From NCBI GenBank assembly GCA_029641185.1, contig JAPWGK010000014.1, positions 1-64,000 on the forward strand: DNA of 64,000 bases, given 5' to 3'. This stretch comes from Pseudofabraea citricarpa. Its lineage: Eukaryota > Ascomycota > Leotiomycetes > Helotiales > Dermateaceae. A program made the position numbers and the translations under genes. The notes under the pieces are model-generated. The model saw only the letters and a program-made list of their open reading frames with translations, was not told the origin of the DNA and searched no databases. Within the stretch, counting starts at the first letter, position 1, and every line of letters starts with the position of its first letter. This document shows positions 13,101-24,520 of this stretch, piece by piece.

Positions 13101-15070
13101 ATAATAATAATATAAACTAATTATAATAATCTTAAATATTTTATAACTAAAAGAACGTTAAACGAGTATTAAAGCTACTAGGTCAAAAAGCTAGCCTAAT
13201 ACGATTTCGTACTAGAATATAAGCCGGGTAAAATTAACCTAGTAGATAGCTTATTATAAAAGCCTAATTATAAGTTAATAGTCGAAAAAGTAAAGTAAAA
13301 GATAAAGATATTATTATTCTTATATATAAAGTTATAATATATAACCTAAGGTATTATTAAAGTAATTATAAGAAACCTCTAGTACTAGTAAGAAAACTTA
13401 GGACTTAGGTAACCTAAAACTAATAAGATATTAGGGCTAGAGGATAATCTTAACTTCTTAATAAGAGAGCTAATACGGAATTATAATAAAGATATTATTA
13501 TAAAGCGTCTTAAGTCTATTACTAGTATTATTAGTTATAAATAATATATATTACGGGCGGTTACTAATAAGGTATTTTATTCTAAAATAATATATAGCCT
13601 ACTAATAGAAATAATACGAGATATTTTTTTTTAGTTATAAAAAGCCGACTTTTTTATAACTAAGAAACGTTTTAAATCGTTACCTAAGAGGGCTAATACT
13701 AGGGTAAAGAAAGCTAAATAAGAGATAAACCCTAAGGGGTTATTCTATTATAACTAATATATTTATATACTAGTAAAAGCTATTATCCGGGTCGAAATTC
13801 TTATAATATATTATAATAACTTATATACTAGGTATTTTAGGTTTAAAAGAATATTAGAGCTAATACGTAAGTTATATTTTTAGTAAGGCTTATAGTATAA
13901 TATAAAAAACTACGTATAAACCTATAAGATATATTAATAGATAAAATCGAGGTAATATTACTTATATAATAAGCTTATATTACTCCTAGTTTTAACTAGA
14001 TTATAATAAGAGATTATAATAAACTTTATTACTAGGTTACCCCCTAGTAAATAATAAGGGTATATATATAACTTAGTACTAGTAGTTATTAATAGATTCT
14101 TAAAGATAACCTAGTATATTCCTATTATAAAAAAGATTAATATACTAGAGTTAATAGAGATTTTTATTTCTCGAATCTAGAAAGATTTTAGGACTCCTAA
14201 AAATATAACCTCTAATTATAGCCTATAGTTTACTAGCGAGTTCTAGAGCGCTATTATATTCTACTTATAAGTCTAATACTAGCTTAGTACTACTTTTTAT
14301 TTATAAACCGATAATTAAATAAAAAGGTAAAATTAAATACTAAAATAATACTTATATACTTATTATAACTTTAGATAAACTAACTAGGCTTCGAAACTTA
14401 TTCTTACTAAATATACTTATAATAATATAAAATACAAGAGTATAAGATTATCCCTCTTTCGGGCCTTATACGAATTCGAACTAATACTAAGAATAAACGT
14501 TAGAGATATTATTATAAATAAGAAGATAATATATACTACGAAAAAAAGAATTAAGGAAATCGAGACCGAACGAAATAAGCTTAAAACCTAACTCGAAGCT
14601 ATAATATTAAGATAAAAGAAGTATTATAATAAAAGGTATAAACCTATAAAGTTTATTATTAGGTAACAAGTAATATTATTAATAAAAAATATCTAATAAC
14701 TAAGGCCTAATAAGAAACTTACTAATAAGTACTAGGGATTATTTAAAATCCTAGAAGTAATTAGCACGTATATATAAGCTTACTAGTTAAAGCTCCTAAA
14801 AAAACTACAAATATATAACGTATTTTATATTTTATTATTAGAATTATATAATAGTTAAAATAATATTATTATAAACCCGGAACCTTATAATATTAATAGC
14901 TATAAGGAATAAAAAGTTAAATTAATATTTATTTACTAAGAAATAAAAAAAAAGCGAGAATATTTAGTCTAATAAAAGGATTATTTTATAATAAATAATA
15001 CCTAGGAACCTACGGAGAATATAATAAACGCTAATAAATTAGTAACTAAATACCTTAGTATAATATAAGA
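10150..15070 (+). pseudogene. Degenerate gag-pol of retrotransposon B
   Basis: Conceptual reading of the plus strand gives domain relics in Ty3/Gypsy order. A zinc-knuckle relic lies at about 11,259-11,320, with Cys/His positions now Tyr, as expected from TGT/CAT to TAT. The protease tail reads KVNIILGY near 11,670-11,740. RT reads APIIFVPKKDK near 12,115-12,160 and IYLNNILIFSEDL near 12,450-12,500, where the catalytic YxDD has become LNN. RNase H/connection sequence includes FVLEYKPGKINLVDSLL near 13,200-13,260. An integrase zinc-finger relic is near 13,800-13,900. The chromodomain relic EYLV**KDYFIINNT*EPTE lies near 14,955-15,020, stops replacing Trp/Lys. No intact frame remains. Confidence 0.85.
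14940..15065 (+). pseudogene. Relic chromodomain of element B
   Basis: This stretch translates to a sequence with the chromodomain signature: (R)EYLV-x-(W)K-x-Y near the start, then NNT(W)EP-x-EN and a helix reading NANKLVTKY. The Trp codons have become TAG, as expected for RIP of TGG. In chromoviruses this C-terminal domain of integrase can guide insertion to histone-methylated heterochromatin (known for the family). Function here is lost. Confidence 0.75.
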
Positions 15071-16723
15071 ACTAATTATAATTAGATTAAAAAGGAAATA
15101 TAAGATATAAGTATTATTATTAGAGGAAATAAACTTTAGTATAAAAACCTTATCTAGTAGGAAGCTATAATAAATTTATATCGTATTTATAGTAGACTCC
15201 TAATAAGGCCTTATAAAATATATAAAATCTTAAAACTTATACTAATAAAATAATAAACTTAAGGTATAATTATAATAGGGAACTTAATATAAGTATAAGT
15301 TATAATATTAGATTAATTTTAGCAAATAATAATATATAAAGTAAAGAAAAGTTTTATTTTATTAGAGAAACTTAAAGCTAAAAAACCTAAACTCCTAGGT
15401 ATCTTATCCTAAAAATATTACGAAAAATATACGGAAATATAACGTATTCCTTTAACTTAAGGTTTCTTAAGTTTAAGTTTCTTTTATAATATTAGTAACC
15501 TTTATATTTTTAGTTATAAGTTATTTTAATATACCCCGATTTATTTTTATACTAAGTTTCTTAGTAATTTCTTACTTAATTTTATCCTAGGAATCTTAGT
15601 TTATCTTAAACTTAAAACGTTCTTTTATTATTAGTAACTTCGTAAGCTTACGTCTCTTATAAGAGATAATAATAAACTCGGGTTTTTCTAAAGGTTCGCG
15701 CTTAAAAATAATAGAAAAACCCTTTATTTTAGTAGCTAGGTTTAGATTCGTATTAGCCTTAATATAAATTAGCTACGGCTTTATTAGGGACGAGGTAAAA
15801 ACTTATAATAAAAAGACGTAAAAGGCGATTTATTTCTTACGTTTTAAGGAGAATTATATAAGTTATCTCTAATTTAGTCTTAGGAGCGGTTTTTTCTACG
15901 GATTTCTTTTAGCTAATAAGATTAGTAGTAGTATTTTATACGGTCTTATAAAAGGTAAAAGTTAGATTTTTCTTATATTTAATAATAAGATTTAAGATAA
16001 CACGAATTAAACTAATTATTCTAAGAGGAACCTATAAAAGTTAATAATAAATCCGGGGCGAATTAAGAATAAATTAAAAGCAGCTATTTACTAGGGTATA
16101 CTTTTATTTACTAATATAATAATAATAATCGTAAAAACTAGACTTAGGGTTAAATTAAACGTATTTTATAAGATCGATAAACTTTAAAAAGCGGATTATA
16201 TAATATATATAAATCGTACGTATAAGGTCTAAAGGGATATTATACGAGAATCGTTACGAAAATATAATAGCTAGTAGAGTAAAAACTCTTTATTATATAT
16301 TTATACTATTAAAGGTAATAATTAGTATTAGAAATATTATAGATATAATTAAGAAAAAATACGAGGAATAAGGATTCGATTTTATTATTAGGGGAAGTTA
16401 TTACGAATATTTATAAAAGAAAAAAGAAGAGAATAAAAAAAGTAGGAGATATTTATATTTATAGGGAGAGATCTTTTACTAATATATTTCTATAATATAA
16501 GGTTAAAGATATATAAATTATAATATTAGAGTAAATATCTTACTAGGATAATTTAATAGATTTATATAAGAGAACTTATAAAAAATAACCGAACGAAAGA
16601 ATTATAAATTATCGAATTTCTAATAAAAGGTATTATACTAGACTCGCGTATTTCTTACGTATTACTTAAGAGTAAATCTATCAAATAAAGTTATAAGGAC
16701 TCGATTATAGGAGGAAAGGTAGT

Positions 16724-16905
16724 TATAATAATAGTTTTATTACCTGATTAATTAGTTAGCTAGCGTACGTGTTATTATTATAACGCTACCTAGTAATTAG
16801 GTCGCGTCCGGCTTATATATATATTTTAAGGGTAAATTCCTCTTTCTTCCTTAGAGATAAATTATATTATAATATTATAATATTCTACTTATAATTACCC
16901 TTATA
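16724..16905 (+). repeat. 3' LTR of element B
   Basis: 182-bp copy of 9750-9931. It is followed by target-site duplication AGTTT at 16906-16910. Confidence 0.9.
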
Positions 16906-19900
16906 AGTTTTAAGAGAGTTTTATTATATTATTTTAATACTTTCTAATAATTTCTAGCTTATAATAAGTAACTTTAAATTTATTATTATTCTTTTAATTA
17001 ATTATAATTTTTAAGAATATATTTATAGAGATTCTTAGTTAATAAGAGAGTATTTAAGTAAGTAAATATATAACTCGCTTATTATTTCTTTTTATTAATC
17101 TAATTTAAGATATTTATATAATATTTTATTTACTTTTACTCTTTTATCTCTTTAATTTTAGCCTTAAAAAACTTAGAAGAATCTTATAATATTATTTTAA
17201 TACTTTTTAATAATTTCTAGCTTATAATAAATAAATTCGTATTTACTAAAACTTTATTAATTAATTTTATTTCCTAATAATATATTTATAAAAGTTCTTA
17301 AGTAATAAAAAAGTTTTTAACTTAGTATATAAGGAAATATTTTTTTATATAATATTCTAGCTCTTAGTTAATAACTTTATATTTATAATTTACTTTTATT
17401 ATTTTTTTTTTTTAACTTTAATCTTAGAAGATTTAAAAGATTTTAACTCGAATAATTTAATAAACTTAATTAATTTTCTTATCTTATAAGAAATATCTTT
17501 ATTAGACTTAGAGATATTTATAATTATTATAAGCTAATATAATATTATAAGCGTCTTTTTAGGTTATAATACCTTATATTTAACTTTTTCTTTAAGGTCT
17601 AATAAGCTTTTAGATAAATCTTATAAGTATTATTTAATCTTTTATTTCTTTTTACCCTAAGTTATTTTAGGTAAAATTAAATATAAGATCTATTAAGTAT
17701 AATAACTAAGATTAAACTTAGGAGAATCTTATAAGAAAAACTAAAGTATAAAATAAAAGTAAAATATAAATTATATATATCTTCTAATTATAAATTATAA
17801 ATCGTAATATAAATACTAAACTAAGGTATAAGAGTTTATCTTATATAATAATTATAAAAGAATAACTTTAGTTATTTATTAATAAGTATATAATTTATAA
17901 AAGAAGAAATACGAGATTAATAACTTTAAGCTAAGTTTATTAATTAGCTAGGATTAAATATAAAAAAAAAAAAAATTTATTTTCTTTTATAATAATATTT
18001 AAATTACTTTAGACTAGGTAATATTATATATAAACCTAGGTTATATACGTATAAACTTTAATTATTAAGCGTACGCGAAAAAGTTAATAATAGTTTTAAG
18101 AAATAATAGGAAAAATAATAAGATTTAAAAATATATTAGTACTTAAATAATAAAATAAGCTTAAACCTAATATATAAGTAAATATTTTTTTATATTATAT
18201 TTTACCTCTTAGTAAGTTACTTCGAATTTATTAGAGTTCTTTTAATATATTCTTTACTTTTAATCTTTTTCTTTTTTAGCTTTTATCTTAGAAGACTTAG
18301 AAGAATTTAATTTTAATATCTTAATAATCTTAATTAACTTTCTTATCTTATAAAGAAAATCTTTATTAAATTCTAAGATATCTAGAATTATTTTAAGCTA
18401 ATATAATATTATAAGCGCTTATAAATTCCTAAATAACTTATACGAGTATTCTCTTACTTTTACTTACTTTTTACCTCTAGTTACTTAAGAGAAAAAAAAA
18501 TATAAGAAAATAATAAATAATAAGCTTTTTATATATATTTATAATAATATTTTAATTTAGAGGATATATTATATAATAATATAATAAACTAGGAATAAAT
18601 AACTTTTATTAGATTTAGAATTAAAATAATAAAATAAGATAAATAATAAGATTTTAAAATATATTAATACTTAAATAATAAGATAAGTTTTAACCTAATA
18701 TATAAGTAAATATTTCTTTATATAATATAAAACTAAGATTTATTAAGTATAATAACTAAGATTAAACTTAAGAGAAACTTATAAGTAAGATTAAAATATA
18801 AAATAAAAGTAAGACGCGAATTATATATATCTTTTAACTAAAGATTATAAATTATAATATAAATATTAAATTATAAGTATAAGAGCTTACCTTATATAAT
18901 AATTATAAAAGAATAACCTTAGCTATTTACTAATAAGTATATAATTTATAAAAATAAGAATACGAGATTAATAACTTTAAATTAAATTTACTAATTAACT
19001 AGGATTAAATATAAATAAATATAATATTTTATCTTCTTTTATAATAATATTTAAATTACTCTAGACTAAGTAATATTATATATAAACCTAAGTTATATAC
19101 GTGTAAACTTTAATTATTAGTCGACTTAAGATAAAAGAAGATAAAAAAAAGAAAAAGATAAAAAATTAAGTTAAATAATAAAAAGAAAAAAGAGTAAAAA
19201 AGAGAATTAAATAATAAAAAGGAAAAAAAAGGTTTTTATCTTCTCTTATAATAGCGTTTAAATTATTTTAGACTAAGTAATATTATATATAAACTTAGGT
19301 TATATACGTATAAACTTTAATTATTAGTCGACTTAAAATAAAAAGAAATAAAAAAAAAAAAAGATAAAAGATTAAATTAAGTAATAAATAAAAAGAAGAA
19401 TAAAAGAGAGAACTAAGTAATAGAAAGAAAAGAAAAGAGAAGAAAAAAACTAATATAAAGCTTAATCGACTTAAAATAAATAACTTTATAATTATTATTA
19501 TTCTCTTAATTAATTATATTTTTATAAAGGTATATTTATAAAGGTTTTTAAGGAATAAGAGAGTATTAGAGTAAATAAGTACGTAACTCGCTTATTCTTT
19601 TATTTTATTAGTCTAGTTTAGGGTATTAATATAATATATTATTTACTTTTATTCTTTTATTTTCTTAAATTTTATCTTAGAAGAATCTAACTCTAATATC
19701 TTAATAAACTTAATTAACTTTCTTATCTTATAAGAAAAATTTTTATTAGATTCTAAGATATTTATAACCGTTTTAAACTAATATAATATTATAAGCGCTT
19801 ATATATTCTTAAATAACTTATATAAGCGTTCTCTTACTTTTACTTACTTTTTATTATTAGTTACTTAAAAGGAGAGAAATATAAGAAGATAATAAATAAT

Positions 19901-20683
19901 AAGCTTTTTATATATATTTATAATAATATTTTAATTTAAAGGATATATTATATAATAATATAATATACTAAGAATAAATAACTTTTATTAGATTTAGAAT
20001 TAAAGTATTAAAATAAGATAAATAATAGGATTTTATAATATATTAATACTTAAATAATAAAATAAGTCTTAACCTAATTTATAAGTAAATATTTTTCTAT
20101 ATTATATCTTAATACTTAGTAAATAATTATAAATTTACTAGAACTCTTTTAATTACTTAGAGTTTTTAAGAATATATTTTTTTAATCTAATAAATAAGTA
20201 AATATTTTTCTATATAATAACTTAGCTTTTAGGAAGTAATTATTAGTATTTATAACTTGAAACTCTTTCTTATAACTAGCTTCTATTATCTTAATTTTAG
20301 TATTTCTCTTTTTTCTCTTATATATTAATTTTATAATCTTTTAAGTTTATCTTAGTTTTTTTTTCTCTTTTACTTTTTTCTTTAGAAGTTATAATTTTAC
20401 GTTCTTATTAATATTTAGATTAATAAGTTATAATAATCTTTATTCGTTTTATAGAAACTAGTTATTTTATTAGATTTATTTTACGCTTTAATTAATAATT
20501 AGATATAAGTTATATATAAACCTTTTTCTTTTTTATTACTTAGCTTTAACTAAGATTAAGTTATATTAATAAAAGAGATATATCTTTAGGTTATAATAAT
20601 ATTAGGTATACTTAGTTTTAAATTTTAAATTATACGATTATTTAGATTTCTTTTCTTAGATATACTTATAAGAGTATTAAGCT
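16906..20683. repeat. Degenerate AT-rich repeats right of element B
   Basis: No gene. Several internal duplications are visible. The block at about 17,700-18,070 recurs about 1,050 bp downstream (18,750-19,120), and its last part recurs again at 19,255-19,330 (ending near TATACGTATAAACTTTAATT). The block with TTAATTAACTTTCTTATCTTATAAG occurs near 17,470, 18,330 and 19,710 as well as near 8,880. These are old repeats eroded by C-to-T mutation. Poly-purine runs around 19,130-19,450 are low complexity. Confidence 0.6.
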
Positions 20684-20838
20684 TAAGAATAAAAGGTAAA
20701 TTAATCTTTTCTTTTTTAACTTAGACTTTTAATTCTTAGGAGAATAACTTTAAGGATTTATTTTCTTTTTCTTTAGTTTCTCTTAAGAATTATAAGTCTA
20801 AGTTAAAGAAGGGAAAATTAATTAACCTTTTATTCTTA
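20684..20838. repeat. 155-bp imperfect inverted repeat (hairpin)
   Basis: Left arm 20684-20738 and right arm 20784-20838 are 55-bp reverse complements with about six mismatches, separated by a 45-bp spacer. Both arms begin TAAGAAT and end ATTCTTA. This could be a foldback or MITE-like remnant, or simply a palindromic junction of two repeat copies. No flanking duplication was evident. Confidence 0.75.
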
Positions 20839-21040
20839 GACCTAGTACGTTTATCTTTAACTTTTATTAAGAAAATATTATAACTAAAATTTAAGGGGTA
20901 TTAGAGTATTAATAATAAGCTTTTCCTTAAGATATATTTTATTTCTTTTAATATAAAGCTTAAAAGAATAATAAGAAGAACTTATACTAGCTGAAACTAA
21001 GAATAAGTCTAAGATATCCTAAAAGAAGCTCCTCTTATTA

Positions 21041-21684
21041 AAGAGTAAAGTTATAGTTATATTAATAAATAAGTTTTATAATAAAATAAACGTGATTTTT
21101 TGCTAGTTATATTAATAAGTAAAGTTATAATTATATTAATAAGTAAGTTTTATAATAAAGTAAGCGTGATTTTTTACTAGTTATATTAATAAGCAAAGTT
21201 ATAATTATATTAATAAATAAGTTTTATAATAAAGCGAGTATAATTTTTTACTAGTTATATTAACAAGTAAAATTATAATTATATTAATAAGTAAGTTTTA
21301 TAATAAAGTAAATACGATTTTTTACTAGTTATATTAATAAGTAAAATCGTAGTTATATTAATAAGTAAGTTTTATAATAAAATAAGTATAATTTTTCGCT
21401 AGTTATATTAATAAGTAAAGTTATAGTTATATTAACAAGTAAGTTTTATAATAAAGTAAATGCGATTTTTTGCTAGTTATATTAATAAGTAAAGTTATAG
21501 TTATATTAATAAGTAAGTTTTATAATAAAGCGAGTATAATTTTTTACTAATTATATTAATAAACAAAGTTATAGTTATATTAATAAGTAAGTTTTATAAT
21601 AAAGTAGGTACGATTTTTTGCTAGTTATATTAATAAGTAAAGTCGTAGTTATATTAATAAGCGAGTTTTATAAGATATTACTAG
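21041..21684. repeat. 74-bp tandem repeat array (8-9 copies)
   Basis: A unit ending in TTTTTT(A/G)CTAG repeats with an exact 74-bp period; unit ends fall at 21106, 21180, 21254, 21328, 21402, 21476, 21550 and 21624, with a shortened last unit ending at 21684. Each unit holds two copies of TTATATTAATAAGTAA, so it is itself a diverged dimer. Differences between copies are mostly C/T and G/A, as RIP would leave. The array ends just before the shift to gene-like composition. Confidence 0.9.
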
Positions 21685-21957
21685 TTCTAAGACGCGACCG
21701 TATCTTTTTCGCTTATTTTTTATATAAGGATTACTAGGTAAACCCGAAAATATAATAATAGAGTTCAGATTTAACTACGTATTTATATATTAATTAATAT
21801 TATATTATTCACTTATCTTAGGTTATTTTATATTTAGCAAAGAAATTATCAAACAACTATTAACGATGAATTTATGTTTGAATAGATTTATCGCTATACA
21901 CATATTATCAATTAATTATATTCAAATCATTCGCTATTTATATCCTATTTTGGAAGC
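21685..21957. other. Transition from RIP-type to gene-type composition
   Basis: No gene seen. Extremely AT-rich sequence gives way within about 250 bp to ordinary coding composition, leading into the 3' end of the secreted-protein gene. Confidence 0.6.
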
Positions 21958-22950
21958 CTAATAAGTATATACTGGTTGAGGACCAATGCTTCCGTATTGA
22001 CCGGAACCGAAAGGAGACGAAGGAGTGACTGGATTGCCATTTACATTAGAAACACCAAAGAAAGCCAACTCTTTGTCATCAACAACAGTCAAAACTGCGA
22101 AAGCTGGTCCGGGCTCAGTGGCATATCCCCAAGAAACCTTGAACTCAGAGCCAGTTGTACATGGCTGATCGTACCAGCTCTCGGTGGCAGCATTGGATCC
22201 TGGCATACGAATAACAGTACAGCGCTCTGTCTTGTCGGCGATTTCAATAGCAAAGTTGTAGTCGCAGCCAGAAGCGTCTTCCGCACAGTATCGAGTCAAG
22301 TTAGCGACAGTCCAGGTCTTGCCCTCGACGATCGTCGGGCTGCCATAGTTTGGCGTAACGGGACTAGGAGTGGCTGATGGAGTAGCAGTCGTGTAAGTGA
22401 AGTATGAGGATGGGCAAGATCCTGGATGTGCCGGGTTGCATCCACCTGGAATACCAACAATTGATGTGAAAGATGGAGTTGCAGTCCAAGATGGAACGAT
22501 AGCAGCTGTCGCAGTGCAATCTCCTCGAGCGATTGCGGCTGCATTACAGATTAATGGAGCTGCAACAGTGGAAGTTGGGACACTGGCTGCAGTTGCAGTG
22601 CAATCTCCTCGAGCAATAGCCGCAGCATTGCATATTAACGGAGTTGCGGTAGCAGTGATGGTTGGATAAGTGAAGTAGGAGGATGGGCATGACCCTGGGT
22701 GAGCTGGATTGCAGCCCCCTGGAATTCCAGTACTTGTCGGAAGAGATGCAGTCGCCGTAGCACAGAAATCGCGGTTGCGAGCGTTATCCTCACCAAGACA
22801 GGCGGTCAAGGTGCAAGAACAAGCAATCTCTGGGGTTCCAGCAGCAATGCAGGCGCTATAAGCGTTTTGGCAGTCATCGCGGCGCATCATATTAGGTGCG
22901 GCAGAGACAGCCGTGGCCATGGCCAAAGCAAGTGCGACCTTTGAAATCAT
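21958..22950 (-). CDS. Secreted cysteine-containing protein with internal repeats
   Basis: Single-exon 330-residue protein with an N-terminal signal peptide (about 1-17, cleavage near VSA-AP) and a possible dibasic processing site (RR at 23-24). An N-terminal segment (27-63) holds six cysteines. Two repeat types follow. [15 protein letters not shown] plus a short tail occurs at 75-95 and 166-186; [19 protein letters not shown] occurs at 104-122 and 132-150. Low-complexity Thr/Ser/Pro linkers join them, as in O-glycosylated fungal surface proteins. The C-terminal domain (about 208-300) has spaced cysteines and aromatic residues and looks like a folded beta-rich secreted domain. I do not recognise a named family. 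It is the first gene beside the repeat block, a setting common for candidate effectors, but no function can be claimed. Confidence 0.85.
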   Translation of the reverse strand: MISKVALALAMATAVSAAPNMMRRDDCQNAYSACIAAGTPEIACSCTLTACLGEDNARNRDFCATATASLPTSTGIPGGCNPAHPGSCPSSYFTYPTITATATPLICNAAAIARGDCTATAASVPTSTVAAPLICNAAAIARGDCTATAAIVPSWTATPSFTSIVGIPGGCNPAHPGSCPSSYFTYTTATPSATPSPVTPNYGSPTIVEGKTWTVANLTRYCAEDASGCDYNFAIEIADKTERCTVIRMPGSNAATESWYDQPCTTGSEFKVSWGYATEPGPAFAVLTVVDDKELAFFGVSNVNGNPVTPSSPFGSGQYGSIGPQPVYTY

Positions 22951-24039
22951 GATATATTTGGATATGTGGTGGTAAAAGCCGAAGGTGAATATGATGATGT
23001 GATTGGAAGGATGATTGGGAGGTTGGTGCTGAGAATGAAGGGATGTTGTTACTGGATATTTTGCTTCTTATATACTGATTCCCCACGATTCCTGCCATCC
23101 GATGATCCCAAAATCAGATGGCTGACGTCGTTCGATTATGATGGCTGTGTCTCCTGGCCAAACCCAAACCAGATCTCGAGGAAAAGAAGCTTAAAATTCC
23201 CCACAATATTCTCGTATTCCTTGCCACTGTGGTTAAACGATTACACTTGCTATTGGCTCTTAGTGGACGATCGCTTCTCGCTAGAAGCGAGAAGAAGGTT
23301 TTCCTCGTGTAAGTGCCGGATGGCGGGAAAAGAGCCTCAAACCATCGCCGGGAATAGACTTAAACCCCTTGCTGATAATTGAAGAAACGCTAAAGCTCGT
23401 ATTACTTGACAGAGTCTTGTGACGCTATACAAATGTTCGAAAGAAAGAAAAAGCAATACGAAGAGTGACGTATCACGCGTCCAAACGAAAGATTTCAGAA
23501 GCGAGAACCACAATTCCTCGTATCTTATCAAGGGCGCAGTTGTTGTGGTGATGGTTACTTAGTACTATTGGAAGTAAAGTTTAGTTTGTGTCTGATACAA
23601 GTCAAACAGAACAAATAGCGAAATGTGATATCAAGCTCTTTTGTATAAACATAGCCCACTTAATATAAGTAATCAAGTAATATTAGCGATACATTTTTTG
23701 AAATAATATATTAAGCCAGGCCTTTTACCTATGAGTTATAATAATATTTTGAAATAAAATTATGTAGAAAACCGCCGAAAAATAAGTATATGTTTTGAGG
23801 GGAAATATTAGGTATCTTTGCTCTTAATCTGATACAATCGAGGATCTTTTACTCAATGCATTCAAGGAAGATTTGTTTTTGAATTATAATATAAACAAGT
23901 AGCAAAAGAAATTAAATCTCCTTCAGTGGTGGTTCTCATCCTTTTAAGTCCATAAATCAATTGTAGGTTTTACACTCATCTAATTGATATAGGTTGGAGA
24001 GAATCGACTGCCTTGTATCTTTTGTCTTTTAAACTCATC
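22951..24039. other. Intergenic, no supported gene
   Basis: Moderately AT-rich DNA upstream of the secreted-protein gene. Only short unsupported reading frames occur. It presumably holds that gene's promoter near 22,950-23,100. Confidence 0.5.
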
Positions 24040-24520
24040 TAGGTCGTTCCCCAGAGTATTAAATTTCTATCCTTAATACGGCTTCTGTTTTTGCATCTCG
24101 CACAATAATCAGATTTAATGATCCAGCTATATGTTTGTGGCGCTTGATAAGAATTGATTCTATGGCCCATACCTGTGGTAGATGGTTGGGGCGTATCGCA
24201 AGAACTCACGATTCCGCATACCAATTCAATTGTTAGAGCATAACATCAACCGGGCCGCCCTGGCCAAGGTCCCACTTATGCTGAGGTTCGTGAAGGGTTA
24301 TTGGATCGAATTCCCAACACACGATCACCAGATCTTAATCATACAACTCCACTGCCAACCTTGATAACCTCTCCTGCTACATCATAGAACTATGTCTTGA
24401 CGGTAAATGGATAAAAGCCATCTACAGCACGATGACGAAAGTTGAGACCAATAGCGTAAACCTTGATGGGAGACTCTTTTTGGGCATTTTTGGATCTATT
24501 CGGAACAAAACAAGAGGTTC
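24040..24520 (-). pseudogene. Decayed zinc-type alcohol dehydrogenase / quinone oxidoreductase (MDR)
   Basis: The minus strand reads as the N-terminal GroES-like domain of a medium-chain dehydrogenase. VYAIGLNFRHRAVDGFYPF, then a stop, then DVAGEVIKVGSGVV, stop, and LRSGDRVLGI line up with the family pattern V.A.GLN.RD..-GxYP-GAGEVxxVGxGV-xxGDRV. Further weak similarity continues to about 24,045 in shifting frames. At least four in-frame stops (TAG, TGA, TAA, TGA) and frame shifts abolish function. Every stop could arise from a C-to-T change, but RIP is not proven. No C-terminal nucleotide-binding half was found, so the copy is also truncated. Confidence 0.7.

Larger units (their letters stand above)
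9750..16905 (+). mobile_element. Ty3/Gypsy LTR retrotransposon B with chromodomain, RIP-degraded
   Basis: A full-length element of 7,156 bp in plus orientation. Its 182-bp LTRs lie at 9750-9931 and 16724-16905, and the 5-bp target-site duplication AGTTT at 9745-9749 and 16906-16910. A polypurine tract (AGGAGGAAAGG, about 16709-16719) sits just upstream of the 3' LTR. The plus strand shows, in order, gag-like basic sequence, a CCHC zinc-knuckle relic, protease, RT, RNase H, integrase and a C-terminal chromodomain. That order (integrase after RNase H) is Ty3/Gypsy, and the chromodomain places it among the chromoviruses. All frames are broken by stops. It is the same family as element A, facing the opposite way. 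Confidence 0.92.
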
